Of a stretch of 64,000 nucleotides of DNA, positions 12,185 to 24,175 are shown in pieces. The translations under genes and the position numbers were made by a program. The first letter of the stretch is position 1. Each line of letters begins with the position of its first letter. The DNA comes from Cervus elaphus (lineage: Eukaryota; Chordata; Mammalia; Artiodactyla; Cervidae), in contig NC_057828.1 in NCBI RefSeq assembly GCF_910594005.1, forward strand, positions 11,730,235-11,794,234, in the 5' to 3' direction. Under the pieces are notes generated by a model. The model was not told where the DNA came from, ran no database searches, and worked only from the letters and a program-made list of their open reading frames with translations.

Positions 12185-12830
12185 ATTTTCTACTTTTTCT
12201 GCTTGGCATTTATTTACTTATTTTTTAATTGAAGTACAATTGATTTACAATTTCTGTTAATTTCGGCTCTACAGCAAAGTGATTCAGTTACACATACATA
12301 TGCAATTCATTCTTTTCTATATCCTTTCCCATTATACTTTACCATAGGATATTAAATATAGTTCTCTGTGCTATACAATAGGAAATTGTTCATTCTATAT
12401 ATAATAGTTTGCATCTGCTAATCCCAAACTCCTAGTCCATCCCTCTCCCTTGGCAACCACCAGTCTGTTCTCTCTATCCTTGATTCTTTTTCTGTTTCAT
12501 AGATAATTTCATGTGTGCCACATTTCAGATTTCACATAAACATGGCATCATATGGTATTTGTATTTCTCTTTGCCCTAGCTCACTTAGTATAATCTCTAG
12601 GCTCATCCATGTTCTGCAAATGGCATTATTTGATTCTTTGCGTTGCAGAGTAATACTTCATTTCTATATATATGCCACATCTTTGTCTATTCCTCTGTCA
12701 GTGAACATTTATGTTGCTTCCATGTCTTGGCTATTGTCAAAAGTGTTGCTATGAATATAGGAGTGCATGGATCTTTCTGCATTATAGATGTGTCTGGGTA
12801 TATGCTCCCTTGCCTGGCAAGAATTTAAGG
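12185..12830 (-). mobile_element. L1 LINE 3' region
   Basis: Antisense L1 3' untranslated/ORF2-end sequence typical of artiodactyls: 'ttttttaattgaagtacaat' near the left, 'ttggcaaccaccagtctgtt' in the middle and 'ggctattgtcaaaagtgttg' at the right. Overlapping plus-strand ORFs of 60-79 codons are shadows. Confidence 0.8.
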
Positions 12831-13149
12831 TATCACACCTTTTTTAATAAAAGTTGTGGTGGCCTGCTGACAGCTCTCCCTACCTTCTTTGAGTTCTCTT
12901 CTCAAGCTGCTGTAATCTTTCTAAAACACAGTTAAAATCGTACTTGTGGCTGATTCATGTTGAAGTTTGGCAGAAAACAAAATTCTGTATAGCAATTAAC
13001 ATTCAATTAAAAAATAAATGAATTAAAAAAAAATCATACTGCCTTTTGTCTGCACACTTCTACAAATCTCCCCTAAATACCAAGTGAGATTCATTCAAGA
13101 AGAAGCACTTGATGCAGCGTATATTACATGAGCTCCAGACCTGGACATG

Positions 13150-13260
13150 AATTAACTCTCTATTCTGCTTTGGGCAAGTTTTTGAAATTGAGAAAGCCCC
13201 ACTTCATTTGTCCTGCAGCCTATAGAATGGTTATGGAGGTAATGAGTTAAATCCCTTATA
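13150..13260 (+). repeat. MIR-type remnant
   Basis: 'tgggcaagtttttgaaattg' and 'cagcctatagaatggttatg' resemble the MIR 3' core. Confidence 0.4.
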
Positions 13261-13377
13261 ATACCCAGGGTCTCTCCTGATGCATTGCTGACACTCCAAG
13301 TATTGCCTTTGCCTCTGCGCTAAAATATCCACATACTTGCCCGCTTTTTTTTTTTTTTTTAAAATTTCTCGTTTATA

Positions 13378-13690
13378 CGGACTTTGCTAATAGCCCAGTT
13401 GGTAAAGAATCCGCCGGCAATATAGAAGACCCCGGTTCCATTCCTGAGTTGGGATGATCCTTGGAGAAGGGATAGGCTACCCACTCATGTATTCCTGGGC
13501 TTCCCTTATGGCTCAGCTAGAAAAGAATCTGCCTGCAGTCAGAGAAACCTGGGTTCAACCCCTGGATTGGAAAGATCCCCTGGAGAAGGGAAAGGCTACC
13601 AACTCCAGTATTCTGACCTGGAGAATCCCACGGACAGCACAGTCCATGGGGTCGTAAAGAGTCAGACACGACTAAACAATTTCCACTTTC
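13378..13690 (+). mobile_element. Dimeric Bov-tA SINE
   Basis: Two tRNA-like heads in tandem ('tagcccagttggtaaagaat' and 'atggctcagctagaaaagaa'), followed by one full Bov-A body ending 'agtcagacacgactaaacaa'. The ORF that begins inside it is not a gene. Confidence 0.85.
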
Positions 13691-14189
13691 ACTTTCCTCT
13701 GTACACACTGTTCTTTCTTTACTGCAAAGGTGCCAAACACTGCTGCATCGTCCTTCTTTGTTTCTACAAACAGTATAATCACTGGCTGTGTGTCCCTTCC
13801 TGTTTCCTCACCTGTGAAAAGCTTATTGTTCCCTCAAGGGCCATCACACACTCCAACTCTTGTTTGCATTATTGTTTTGATTTCTCCCTAGCAGAATGTC
13901 CCACGCTGCGTTCCTTTCTTATGTTATTTGGCACGTCCCACCTTGTATTCTGTTATTTGAATTTTTGTTCCCAAGCTCCACTCCAGATGGTTAGTCGACA
14001 AATACCCGAAAGCATCCGGCAATTTCACATGCTGGGAATTCAATAAATATTTATGTGACAGATTATGTTTTGCAAAGGTTGTCTGCAGCCCTAACTGCCA
14101 CTCCATGTGCGCTTATGCAACATCACGTTGGCTAGTCCTCATTCGGAGCTGTGTGCCTGTCTCCACCTTCTTGAATCTGGAGAGAAATT

Positions 14190-14545
14190 ATGGCAACAGT
14201 AGTTCCCTCTTATCGGTGGGGAATATGTTCCAAGACCCCAAGTGAATGTCTGAAACCTGGGGGTTTACCAATAATACCGAACCCTATTTTTAGTGTGTGT
14301 ATTCTGATACTAACTGGTGGGTAGTAAGTACAGCATGGATGCTGGACCAAAGCATGATTCCAGTTCTAGGCGGGAAAGAGTGAGAAGGCAAGAGATTTCA
14401 TCACTCTGCATAGAATGGCACTCAATTTAAAAATTGTAAATTGTTTATTGTTGGGATTGTCCATTTAAGATTGTCAGACTGCCATTGACTTTAGTTAACT
14501 GAAACCACTGAAAGGAAAATGCAGATAAAGGATTTAAAGTAATTC
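14190..14545 (+). mobile_element. Tigger/pogo-like DNA transposon remnant
   Basis: Left end 'gtagttccctcttatcggtg' followed by 'ttccaagaccccaagtgaat' matches the layout of Tigger-family ends. The right end has 'gttaactgaaaccactgaaa', a partial complement of the left. Internally deleted, no transposase frame. Confidence 0.6.
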
Positions 14546-14644
14546 TACAACTGTTTGATATAATTTGATATACCAGTGAAACCATCTTCACCTTGATTTT
14601 TTTTTTTTAAGTTTCTACAGACAAGGTTAGTTTTTTAAAAACAG

Positions 14645-14945
14645 TTACAGTCCATCCTATAGGAAATAAGTCCTGAATATTCATTGGAAGGACTGATACT
14701 GAACCTGAAACTCCAGTACTTTGGCCACCTGATGTGAAGAGCTGACTCATTGGAAAAGACCCTAATGCTGGGAAAGATTGAAGGCGGGAGGAGAAGGGGA
14801 AGACAGAGGATGAGATGGTTGGATGGCATCACCAGCTCAATGGACATCAGTCTGGGTAAACTCCGGGAGTTGGTGATGGACAGGGAGGCTGCAGTCCATT
14901 GGGTGGCAAAGAGTCAGACATGACTGAGAGATTGAACTGAGCTGA
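14645..14945 (+). mobile_element. BovB 3' end (ART2/Bov-A2-like)
   Basis: Sense, heavily 5'-truncated BovB 3' end with 'agtcagacatgactgagaga' and an 'aactga' tail. No coding content. Confidence 0.85.
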
Positions 14946-17261
14946 TGAGACTATTCAGTTACCTTTTATGTTACTGGAAATAAAATAGGTAAATATCAAT
15001 CAGCTCAACTGGTGTTCAGATCTGGGTCCTCACTGCTATTTTATTTTTGTATTTTCTTACTGCACGCAGTGGAGTTACTGGAGAATTCTCTTGACTGATT
15101 CTGTAGGCCTTCTTTTCTTTTCTTTTTTTTTTTTTTTGGTTATGGCATATCTATTTTAGTTTTGACTGCAGGAACAAGGAATGCACTTTCTTCTTTCAGG
15201 TTCACAAGAATCTCCCAACTCTGTCTGGAGTGCAACCTTAACTCATCTTTCTGTTGCATGATCTCTTGTACCTGCTTGGCTTTCAAACCCACAGATGGCC
15301 CTGAGTCTTGCCTTGTACATCGCAGCCCAGCTGTTGCCTAAGGCACCACAGAGGACCTCACCCAAAGATTGATTGCCCTTCCTCCATGCTGCTCTGTCCC
15401 TTCTTGTTCCTGAGACTCCCACCTCCTCTCCAGACTTGACCTTGACATCCTCAAGAGAGTGAGACTGTTGTGTTTTGCCTGGACTCAGCCTCCCTCCATG
15501 GGGCAGTGAAAAGAGCCCTCAGGCAGGGATCCTGCCTGAACATGGGTCTACAGCTATGTATTTTCCTTCTTTTAAGGATTATGCTCCTGCATTGGAATTT
15601 CCCAGCTTTATAGTAGTTTCCAGAAGGAGGCGTGTGTCTTGTACCCACCACTCCATTCTGGTAGGAGTGAGAAATTCCAGCTGAATCAACCCTGGTGACC
15701 AGTGGTTAATGAATACCAGTTTGTTTCCTTTCATATACATGTTTTGAAATATTTTTAACATTGTATACAGTTCATGTAATGTTACTGTATGGATAAAATG
15801 AAGTACCACGGCTGCTGGGTTTATATCTGTTCTCTAGCCTGTGATTCATATACAGATGGAAGTCTCACCAACTCATTTTTAGAAGAATACAAATCAATAA
15901 GCAATACTAATTTGTCTTTCAGATATTACTTGCTTGGTGGACACTTAATCACAACTGCTTCAGTAGTTTTTATAAAAGAAAAAAAAAAAGAAAAATGAGG
16001 ACTACACCTTAGTGAAAACCTAGTTAGACCTTTATTTTTCTGAAAATAACCTTTGTCCCTCTGAAGTGTATTTTAACACAGTACCTTCCATGGGTCAGAC
16101 CCATAGGTGAGGTCCACTCCATAGGCAGGAAATAAATGACATTTGGAGAGTAAATCGATCTTGAATTCACATGTACTCTCCTTCTCTGCTAGTCAGAAAA
16201 AGGTGTTGAAAATATGCTTCAAAGTATGGTTCTGTTTTTCACAATATATTTCCTAAATCCAGAGTTAATAAATGAATAAATTAAACCAAATAGGATATAA
16301 TGTAGCAAATGCTAAATCATTTCTAAGACTGGGAGTCAGAGGTCTTAGAAAATATAAATGCCAATTTAAATGAAAAAGTATGTGGTATATTTGTACTAGT
16401 TGTTTTGGGAGCATATAAGCAATTGATTCAAAAAAATTGCTTATTAAATCTTATACTGAGCAGAGATAAGAATAACATGCTTTAAAATGAGTACATTAAA
16501 AATAAATAAATAAATAAATAAATAGATAAATAAAATTGAGTACATTAAGAACTTTTAGCCAAATACTAAATTAATAGAAATTTTTATTTTTAAAGGAACC
16601 ATTTAAAATCATTTTTACTGTGGTGAGAAATTATTTATGCTTACTTATTTAGTCCATATTTACACACCATATCTTATTGATTTTTATTTTCTTCCTTTTA
16701 AGGCCATATTTGAATTTTACTGATTTATTATGCGACTTTAGATGCCATAAGAATATTAAGTGTGAGATTTTAAGTGAAAATTGCTGGTAGTAGCACATAT
16801 GCAATCTATATTCTTAGAAACTTAGAAACATATCTCAAATCTGCCTTTAATTACTTTAAGAAAAGTTTTTTAAAGTCGTCTATATTATTACTTTTATGTA
16901 TCACCACTTATTTTACTCATCACAATATAAATTTATTCCATATAAATTCCAGTCTATATATTTCATAGTATATAACAACAAGAAAGAATGACAAAAAAAC
17001 TATTTTTTTTTCTGATGCTGACATTTTGAACATGTTCTAGTTTATGAGGAAATAATTAAAACTCATATTACACAGAAAACACTCTGACCTTTTGCTCAGA
17101 GATTGATATGAATTCTTGGGCAGGTTCTATAAGGAAACTCAGAGGTAAGATTCAGTTACTAATAAGTAATTGACAGTTTCAAAGGTCACAGTTCTGGCAG
17201 CAATTTAGTTTGTAAGCCAGGGCATGGAATAAACTTATTTTTCAATTATCAATTTTCTTCC
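14946..17261. other. AT-rich stretch with an (AAAT)n microsatellite
   Basis: No gene or named element recognised. An AAAT-type microsatellite lies at about 16496-16538. A C/T-richer stretch at 15200-15680 carries overlapping ORFs on both strands of 66-76 codons without recognisable similarity. Confidence 0.5.
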
Positions 17262-18985
17262 ATGACCACCTGACCTGCCTTCTGAGAAACCTGTATGCAG
17301 GTCAGGAAGCAACAGTTAGAACTGGACATGGAACAACAGACTGGTTCCAAATAGGAAAAGGAGTACGTCAAGGCTGTATATTATCACCCTCCTTATTTAT
17401 TTGCAGAGTACATAATGAGAAACGCTGGGCTGGATGAAGCACAAGCTGGAATCAAGATTGCTGGGAGAAATATCAATAACCTCAGATATGCAGATGACAC
17501 CACCTTATGGCAGAAAGTGAAGAGGAACTAAAAAGTCTCCTGATGAAAGTGAAAGGAGTGAAAAAGTTGGCTTAAAGCTCAACATTCAGAAAACTAGGAT
17601 CATGGCATCTGTTCCCATCGCTTCATGGGAAATAGATGGGGAGACAGTGGAAACAGTGGCAGACTTTATTTCTTTGGGCTTCAAAATCACTGCAGATGGT
17701 GACTGCAGCCATTAAATTAAAAGATGCTTACTCTTGGAAGGAATGTTATGACCAACCTAGATAGCATATTAAAAAGCAGAGACATTACTTTGCCAACAAA
17801 GGTCCATCTAGTCAAGGCTATGGTTTTTCCAGTATTCAAGTATGGATGTGACAGTTGGACTATAAAGAAAGCTGGGCGCCAAAGAATTGATGCTTTTGAA
17901 CCGTGGTGTTGGACAAGACTCTTGAGAGTCCCTTGGACTGCAAGGAGATCCAACCAGTCCATCCTGAAGGAGGTCAGTCCTGGGTGTTCATTGAAAGGAC
18001 TGATGTTGAAGCTGAACTCCAATACTTTGGCCACCTGATGCGAAGAGTTGACTCATTGGAAAAGCCCCTGATGCTGAGGAAGATTGAAGGCAGGAGGAGA
18101 AGGGGATGACAGAGGATGAAATGGTTGAATGGCATCACCCACTCAGTGGAGATGAGTTTGAGTGAACTCCAGTGTCAGGAAGCATTTAACAAGCGGCTTC
18201 CTGTGTGCTGTTTTGGATCTGTCAGGAACCCTCTGGCCCTTATTAATTCCTGAATATTCAGGAGTTAAGAGGAGAGGCAAGCCTTTCCCGGGGCTGAGGA
18301 ATCCAGGCATTTCTCATTACAGTGATAAGTACCCTCTTCCTTTTTATGAGCCATACGATAAAAGGTGATTGTTTGCAACTTTCTCTTTGATAGGGATCAT
18401 CTTATGTTTTGTAAGTCTGGAATTTTAATCTTTATCTTTGCTGAGAATAACCACCTTGTAAGACAGTATATATGTGCACGCCATGTTGATTAAAACACCT
18501 TTGCTCCATCAGAGCTTGGGTCCCCGTGTCTTTCTTTCTGTCCATCTGTCTTCTCTCTCTATCTATTTCTGGCTAATTCCTTGGAGCACGAAGACCCACT
18601 GAGCTCACTTTCTTGCCTGGGCTTCTAAGACCCTCTTGAGAAGGCACACTGAGCCTTCACCCACTCAAGAGGGCGCCCGGTGCCTAGATGCAGCAGCGCG
18701 AACCCTAAGAACAGGGCTCTATTGGCTTTCCGCGTAAACCAGGGGATGTCAGCCTCTTTCTCTCTCTTACTCTCGGAACCACCAGGTTCTGGTCCATTAA
18801 AGGACCAACAAACTCTATCAGCCTCTTTCTCTTACTTTCTTATCATCGATTCCGGACCATCAGGTTCCGGTCCATTAAAGGACCAACACTCCAGGAGTTG
18901 GTGATGGGCAGGGAGGCCAGGTGTGCTGTAGTCCATGGGGTCGCAAAGAATCGGACACAACTGAGCTACTAAACTTAACTGAATG
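17262..18985 (+). mobile_element. BovB 3' half, interrupted by a solo LTR at 18173-18888
   Basis: Sense BovB from the late RT domain ('ggaaaaggagtacgtcaagg' near 17356) through the 3' end ('aatcggacacaactgagcta' near 18950). Its conserved C-terminal reading frame appears at 17724-18038 with internal damage. BovB sequence stops at 18172 and resumes at 18889. Confidence 0.9.
18173..18888 (+). mobile_element. Solo LTR, class II (betaretrovirus-like), in BovB
   Basis: A 716-bp TG...CA element (starts 'tgtcaggaagca', ends 'aaaggaccaaca') with the 6-bp duplication CTCCAG at 18167-18172 and 18889-18894, as expected for class II integrases. BovB sequence is contiguous on either side. The last part contains a tandem duplication: about 18748-18810 and 18817-18888 both run from 'cagcctcttt' to 'aaaggaccaaca'. 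No internal retroviral sequence remains, so it is best read as the product of LTR-LTR recombination. Confidence 0.88.
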
Positions 18986-19059
18986 TTGTTTTAGATGCCA
19001 CAGACTTGTGTAGAGTATATTTTCTTTAAATGCCATTGGATACTGAATTTTAAAGTATT

Positions 19060-20960
19060 TTTTTCTTTCTTTAAAAAGTTTTATTGAGATGTGCTTGACA
19101 TTTAAAACATGCAATTTGATAAGATTTGACATATGTCAAGCATATGAAATCATCATACATTCAAGATGAATGTGACCACAAAATCTAAAAGTTTCTTATT
19201 GTATCTTTGTAATCTATTATTCCTTTATCATATAGGTTTTACAAATACATAAGACATACTCTTTTTAATAAATCACTTTGCTGAGTTATAGTTGACTTAC
19301 AAAAAGCTACGGATATTTAATGCATACAACTTGATGAGTTTGGAGACAAGGATACATTCAAGAAACCATCACCATGATCAGGCCATTAAAGGATCCATCA
19401 TCTTCAGACATTTTCTCCCATTCTCCCTCTCTGCCTTTAAAAAAAAAACAAACATATATATATATATATTCTTTTTGTAATCAGAACACTTCATATAAGT
19501 GCAAAGTAGATATCTAGACTAGTATTTACAGTACTGAAATTTTGCAACCTTTGATATTTCCTATTCACCATCACCACAACCCCTAGTCACCACTGTTCTA
19601 CTATTTGGTTCTGTGGACTTGACTATTTTAAATTCCTTAGAATGGAGGACTCAAACAATGTCTGTTCTTCTATGTCTGCTTATTTCACTTGGCATACTAT
19701 CTTCCAAGTTCATCCATGTTGTCACAAATAGCAATAACTTTTTTCCTTTTTCTGAACACTGAATAATATTCTGCTGTATGTATATATATGAAGTGAAATT
19801 CACTCAGTCATGTCCGACTCTTTGCAACCCCATAGACTGTAGTCCATGGAATTCTCCAGGCCGGAATACTGGAGTGGGTAGCCTTTCCCTTCTAAAAATG
19901 GATCTTCCTGACCCAGGAATCGAACTGGAGTCTCCTGCATTGCAGGTGGATTCTTTACCATCTGGGTTGTTAGGGAAGCCCATGTATATGTATGTAAGGT
20001 ATATATCACATTTTCTCTATGCATTACTATAGCAATGGACATTTAACTTGTTTCTATACCTTAGCTATTGTGAACTACAATAAATATGGGAATATAACTA
20101 TCTCTTCAAAGTCCTAACTTCAATTCCCTTAGATTTTGGAGAATTTCTGAATCAAATGGTAACTTTATTTTTAAATTTTGAAGAAAATACACACTGTTTC
20201 TGTAGACTCGCATTTCCCTGATGATTAGTAATGCTGAACATCTTTACACATACTCATGGGCCATTTGTATATCTTTCTTTGGAAAAAAAATATTCAGGTT
20301 CTTTGCCCATTTTGAAATCAAACTATTTGTTCTTTTTGCTACTGATTTATAGGAGTTCTTTTTATGTTTCTTATATTACCCTCTTGTCCCCTTATCAGAC
20401 GTATGGTATACAAATATTTTCTTCCATTCCATAGGTTTTTTTCATTGACTGTTTTTGTTACTGTGCAGAAACGTTTTAGTTTGATGTAGTCCCACTTGTT
20501 TAATTATTTATCCTTATGTTTTCTTCTATGCATCTTATTATTTCAGTTCTTAATGTTTAACCCTTTATTTTAAGTTGATTTTTTTCCTATGGTGTGAGAT
20601 AAGGGTCCAATTTCATTCTTTTGCTTGTGGATATCTAGTTTTACTGCCACTGTTTGTTGAAGAGACCATCTTTTCCCCACTGTGTGTATTTGACTTGTTG
20701 TATTTCCGTTGTTGAAGGTCGGGAGATCATATAGGATGAATTTATTTTCAATGTCTCTGCTTTGTTCTATTGATATGCATATCTGTTTTTTGCCAGTGCC
20801 AGACTATTTTGATTGCTGTGGTTTCATATTTTCAAATAAGGAAGTATATCTCCTTGTTCTTGCTCAAAGTGCTTTTAGCTAATTGGGGTCTTCTGTGGTT
20901 CCAAATTAATTTAGGATTGTTTTCTATTTCTATATAATATAGATAAATATATAGATCATT
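19060..20960 (-). mobile_element. Older L1 LINE, 3' end and end of ORF2, with SINE inside
   Basis: Antisense L1 sequence: 'ttttattgagatgtgcttga' on the left, 'acttggcatactatcttcca' at 19687, and 'cttatcagacgtatggtata' at 20392, ending near 20960. Interrupted by a Bov-tA SINE at 19788-19984. Diverged and non-coding. Confidence 0.75.
19788..19984 (-). mobile_element. Bov-tA SINE inside L1
   Basis: Antisense Bov-tA body: 'gtcatgtccgactctttgca' to 'tgttagggaagccca'. Sits inside L1 sequence that continues on either side, so it is the younger insertion. Confidence 0.88.
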
Positions 20961-23539
20961 ATGCTCATTATCAATTAATCAAAAATAAGTTTATTTATAG
21001 ATAACATCACCACCCACTTGAGTCCTCTGTTACTCATTCCTGGTTCCTATTTTCTATACTACATAGTTCACACTTAAGAGTAAGGTATTTAAATTTTTTG
21101 CTATCAGAATCCAGTCTGTTTTTCCAGCATCATTTCCCACCACTATCTCTGTACAGCTTCTACTCATAAGAGAATATTTAATGTTTCACTCACATGTATT
21201 ATATTTACATTTCCATCCATTGTTTATATTTTCTTTCAAATTCAAATTAATATTTCAGGCTCTATCTGAAGAAACAGTTTTCATTTTCTAGGGTGAGTTT
21301 TAATATTATTTTCTTTATGGTTAAAATTAATAGTTAGAAATCACTATTTATTTTCATCACAAAGAAAGTACTGTATGCGTCAAGTCACTTTCACTTTCAT
21401 TTGAAATATTACTTTGTTTGTGATTAAAATTAATGGTTAGAAATTACTGACCTTCTGTATGTGTCAGGCAGTAAGCATACAATTTCACATCTGATTCATT
21501 ATCTCTGTAAAAGAGGCATTCTTGCCTTCAGGTGTAGGAAGTACATAAGAATGGGTAAATTACACCCCAAGTCACAATGTTTTAAGCAGTTTACAGGTAT
21601 TTCTGACACCATAGCCTATTCTTGTCTCCCTAGAACATTTGGGCTCCCAAACAAACTTTCCCTCCATAACAACCTTATGTCACTTGCCACAAACAATGTA
21701 CTTTATTGCTTCCTCATCTCTGTTAATAATGTTTTTCCTAGTTCATAGTTCTGAATTAATGGTTTTGATCACCTTGATAATTGCTTGTTCAGTTGTGTAA
21801 CTCTTTGAATAGATTATAAAATCATGGAGGCCATTATGTTTTTGTTTTACTCAGGTTCAAAAATCCCAAAAAGTCACAGAGAAATTCTCAGGAAATATTT
21901 GTGATTTTATGATTCCTCAAATTTTATGATTCCTGTTTTAATAGATCAATAGCTTATGAAGATTTGGAATTTATGATAACAGTATTTATCTTTTTATTAA
22001 AGAAAAAATAATTTCACAGGGACCAATAAAATATTATTAAAAAGGAATATATAATATTCAGTGGAAATCAGACACTGCATTTTAGCTGTAGCTTTAAAAA
22101 TGAAGCTAGAAATTTTCTGGAAATAATCCAGATTCACAAGGGCATATATGAATAATACAGAACAGATAGCTAATATAATTTGTTTGGAATTCTATAGCAG
22201 TGTAAACATGTATTACTTGATTTCTCATGTATTAGCTTTGACAGATATGAGATTCATTTTAAACCCTTGAGATAGTTCAATTTTTCAGTCTCTTGTTTCT
22301 CCTCGAATCTTCACTAAAATACTATTTTAAAAAGTCATACTAGCAAAACACAGGGTAATGGCTATCATAGACCATTTATCTGAGAGGACGCTTTCATAAT
22401 AATTATCCTTATCCATCTGAAATGCATCTTGCTGCAATCAATCCAGGATTAATCAATTATAATGCCCAAGCCAAGTGATGTTCACTCATTTTGGTCAAAG
22501 GAAAAATGTGAGCTTGTGTCTGGTCACTGAAGGATTTTCCTTTTAAATATCTCCTATTTTTAAATTTTAATATGCATATCTACTTTCATTTAGGCTTCCT
22601 GAATATTAATTAATAAGCTTCAGTATCTAAGGTATGACCAACAGGATTTTTAGCACATATGATGGAGTCAGAGAAATTCACTGTTTCTTGTCCAATTAAG
22701 TCCCTTGCCTTCCAAATTTCTATCTTTTTCCTTTACAAAACTTTTTTGTTACACAAATTGAAATTTTTGGCATAGTTCAAGCCACATATTAATTCTCAGA
22801 GAAAGGGAAAAAAAGACTATATGGTTTCTTTAAAAATGCAATTTTCAATAAAGCATTGTAGCCAGTAAGTTTCATTATATATAATGCCTATAAGAGTATC
22901 TGATACTGTGATAGGTACATGAACATAAGCATTGAAACAGTAGTGTTAAATAAGGTGGGGCAAAGAAGCACTCCATTATTATTTAAATATATTCTCCATC
23001 ATATATGTATATGAAAAACAAAAATAATCAGGGGAATTATGTGAACTTAAAAGGAAACAATTTAAAACAATGGGGTTATTTACATCGCTTTTCCCCTACA
23101 GCTTTTCATACAGATTTCAGATATCATTGAAAAACTTGCATAGTTCCAAATAACATAAATGCAAGGCTTTACTCTTTTGTGTAATATATCTACTGTGCTC
23201 ATGTCTTTTGTTTTAAAAAGTAAAACATTTACATTCATTCTATGTCTTTAAAATTAGGTTAAAAGATTCAAGTAAAATTATCTTTGCATTGGTGTTAGAA
23301 TATAGTTTCTCTATTTTTTTTCTTCTCTCCTTTTTTTAGTATCCAGTGAATGAACCTGAGCTAAGAAAAATCATATCTCATGAATACAGCACTCTCACAT
23401 CAGTGGAATAACTAGTACAAATTGACCCTGAGGCAAAGATCCAGAATAGGTCTCTTTGGATGGTACTTGCTTTATTTTTCCTATGAGGGTCTTATTTTAA
23501 GCAAGGATGAAGAGGGGGTGGTTGACGGAATAGCAAGCA
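20961..23539. other. AT-rich stretch, nothing recognised
   Basis: No gene or named repeat recognised. The 95-codon plus ORF at 21461-21748 has no recognisable domain and lies in ordinary AT-rich DNA. Confidence 0.5.
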
Positions 23540-23545
23540 GAGGAA

Positions 23546-24032
23546 TGCGGGGAGCCGGCCTGACTGCTCAGGCCCCTTCTCAGCCCTGAGAGAGATCAAA
23601 AGGTCCCTCTCTGTCCCGCCACCCCTGATTTGTTAAAGTGCAAATTGGCCTTTCTCACCTCCCTCAAGGAAATCGCTGCAGCCACCATTTGCCCATTTTC
23701 CTGACTCTGATAAGATTATCGGGCTCCTGCGAATGGCTTATGTCTAGGTAGTCTTTACCTGATTGTAAGACGCTGGTGCCATGCTCTGCTGGAGTTAAGA
23801 TAAAACTCCTGAGCTAAAACTAGTGTCTGCAGTTCTGCACGTATGCAAGTCTTTGATCTAAAATTTGGTGAATCCTGTTAGTATATATATGTATGTTACC
23901 CCTCAATAAAGTCGTCGGAATCAGTCACAAGCTGACTCCATCCCTCTCAACCCCATCTTTCTTAGTCTTTTATTTCTCAGGTGCACTGGTGATTGCGTCC
24001 TTGACCTGTTCATCTAGCCGGCAGGCCCGGCA
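23546..24032 (+). repeat. 5' LTR of the provirus
   Basis: 487 bp, beginning TGCGGGGAGCC and ending GGCCCGGCA. AATAAA polyadenylation signal at 23905-23910; TATA-like sequences around 23805-23815 and 23881-23890. Identical to the 3' LTR apart from six substitutions and one base of length. Confidence 0.95.
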
Positions 24033-24034
24033 AG

Positions 24035-24052
24035 TGGCGCCTGAACGAGGAA
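24035..24052 (+). promoter_or_regulatory. Primer binding site, tRNA-Lys-like
   Basis: TGGCGCCTGAACGAGGAA begins two bases after the 5' LTR. It matches the standard tRNA-Lys3 primer-site complement at 14 of 18 positions by eye, including the first seven bases. Confidence 0.85.
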
Positions 24053-24175
24053 CGTGGGCGGACCCCAGAGCACAGCCACCCAAAAATATTGAAAGTGATC
24101 CCGGGAGAAAGCCTCACCTATTCAGGTATCGTTGGAAAACTGTGGGTGGAGAGGGTATAGTTGAGAGTAAAAATT

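Noticed and set aside
13567..14046. 159-codon plus ORF
   Set aside because: It begins in a Bov-tA SINE and continues into unique sequence with no domain; SINE-derived ORFs of this kind recur across the window.
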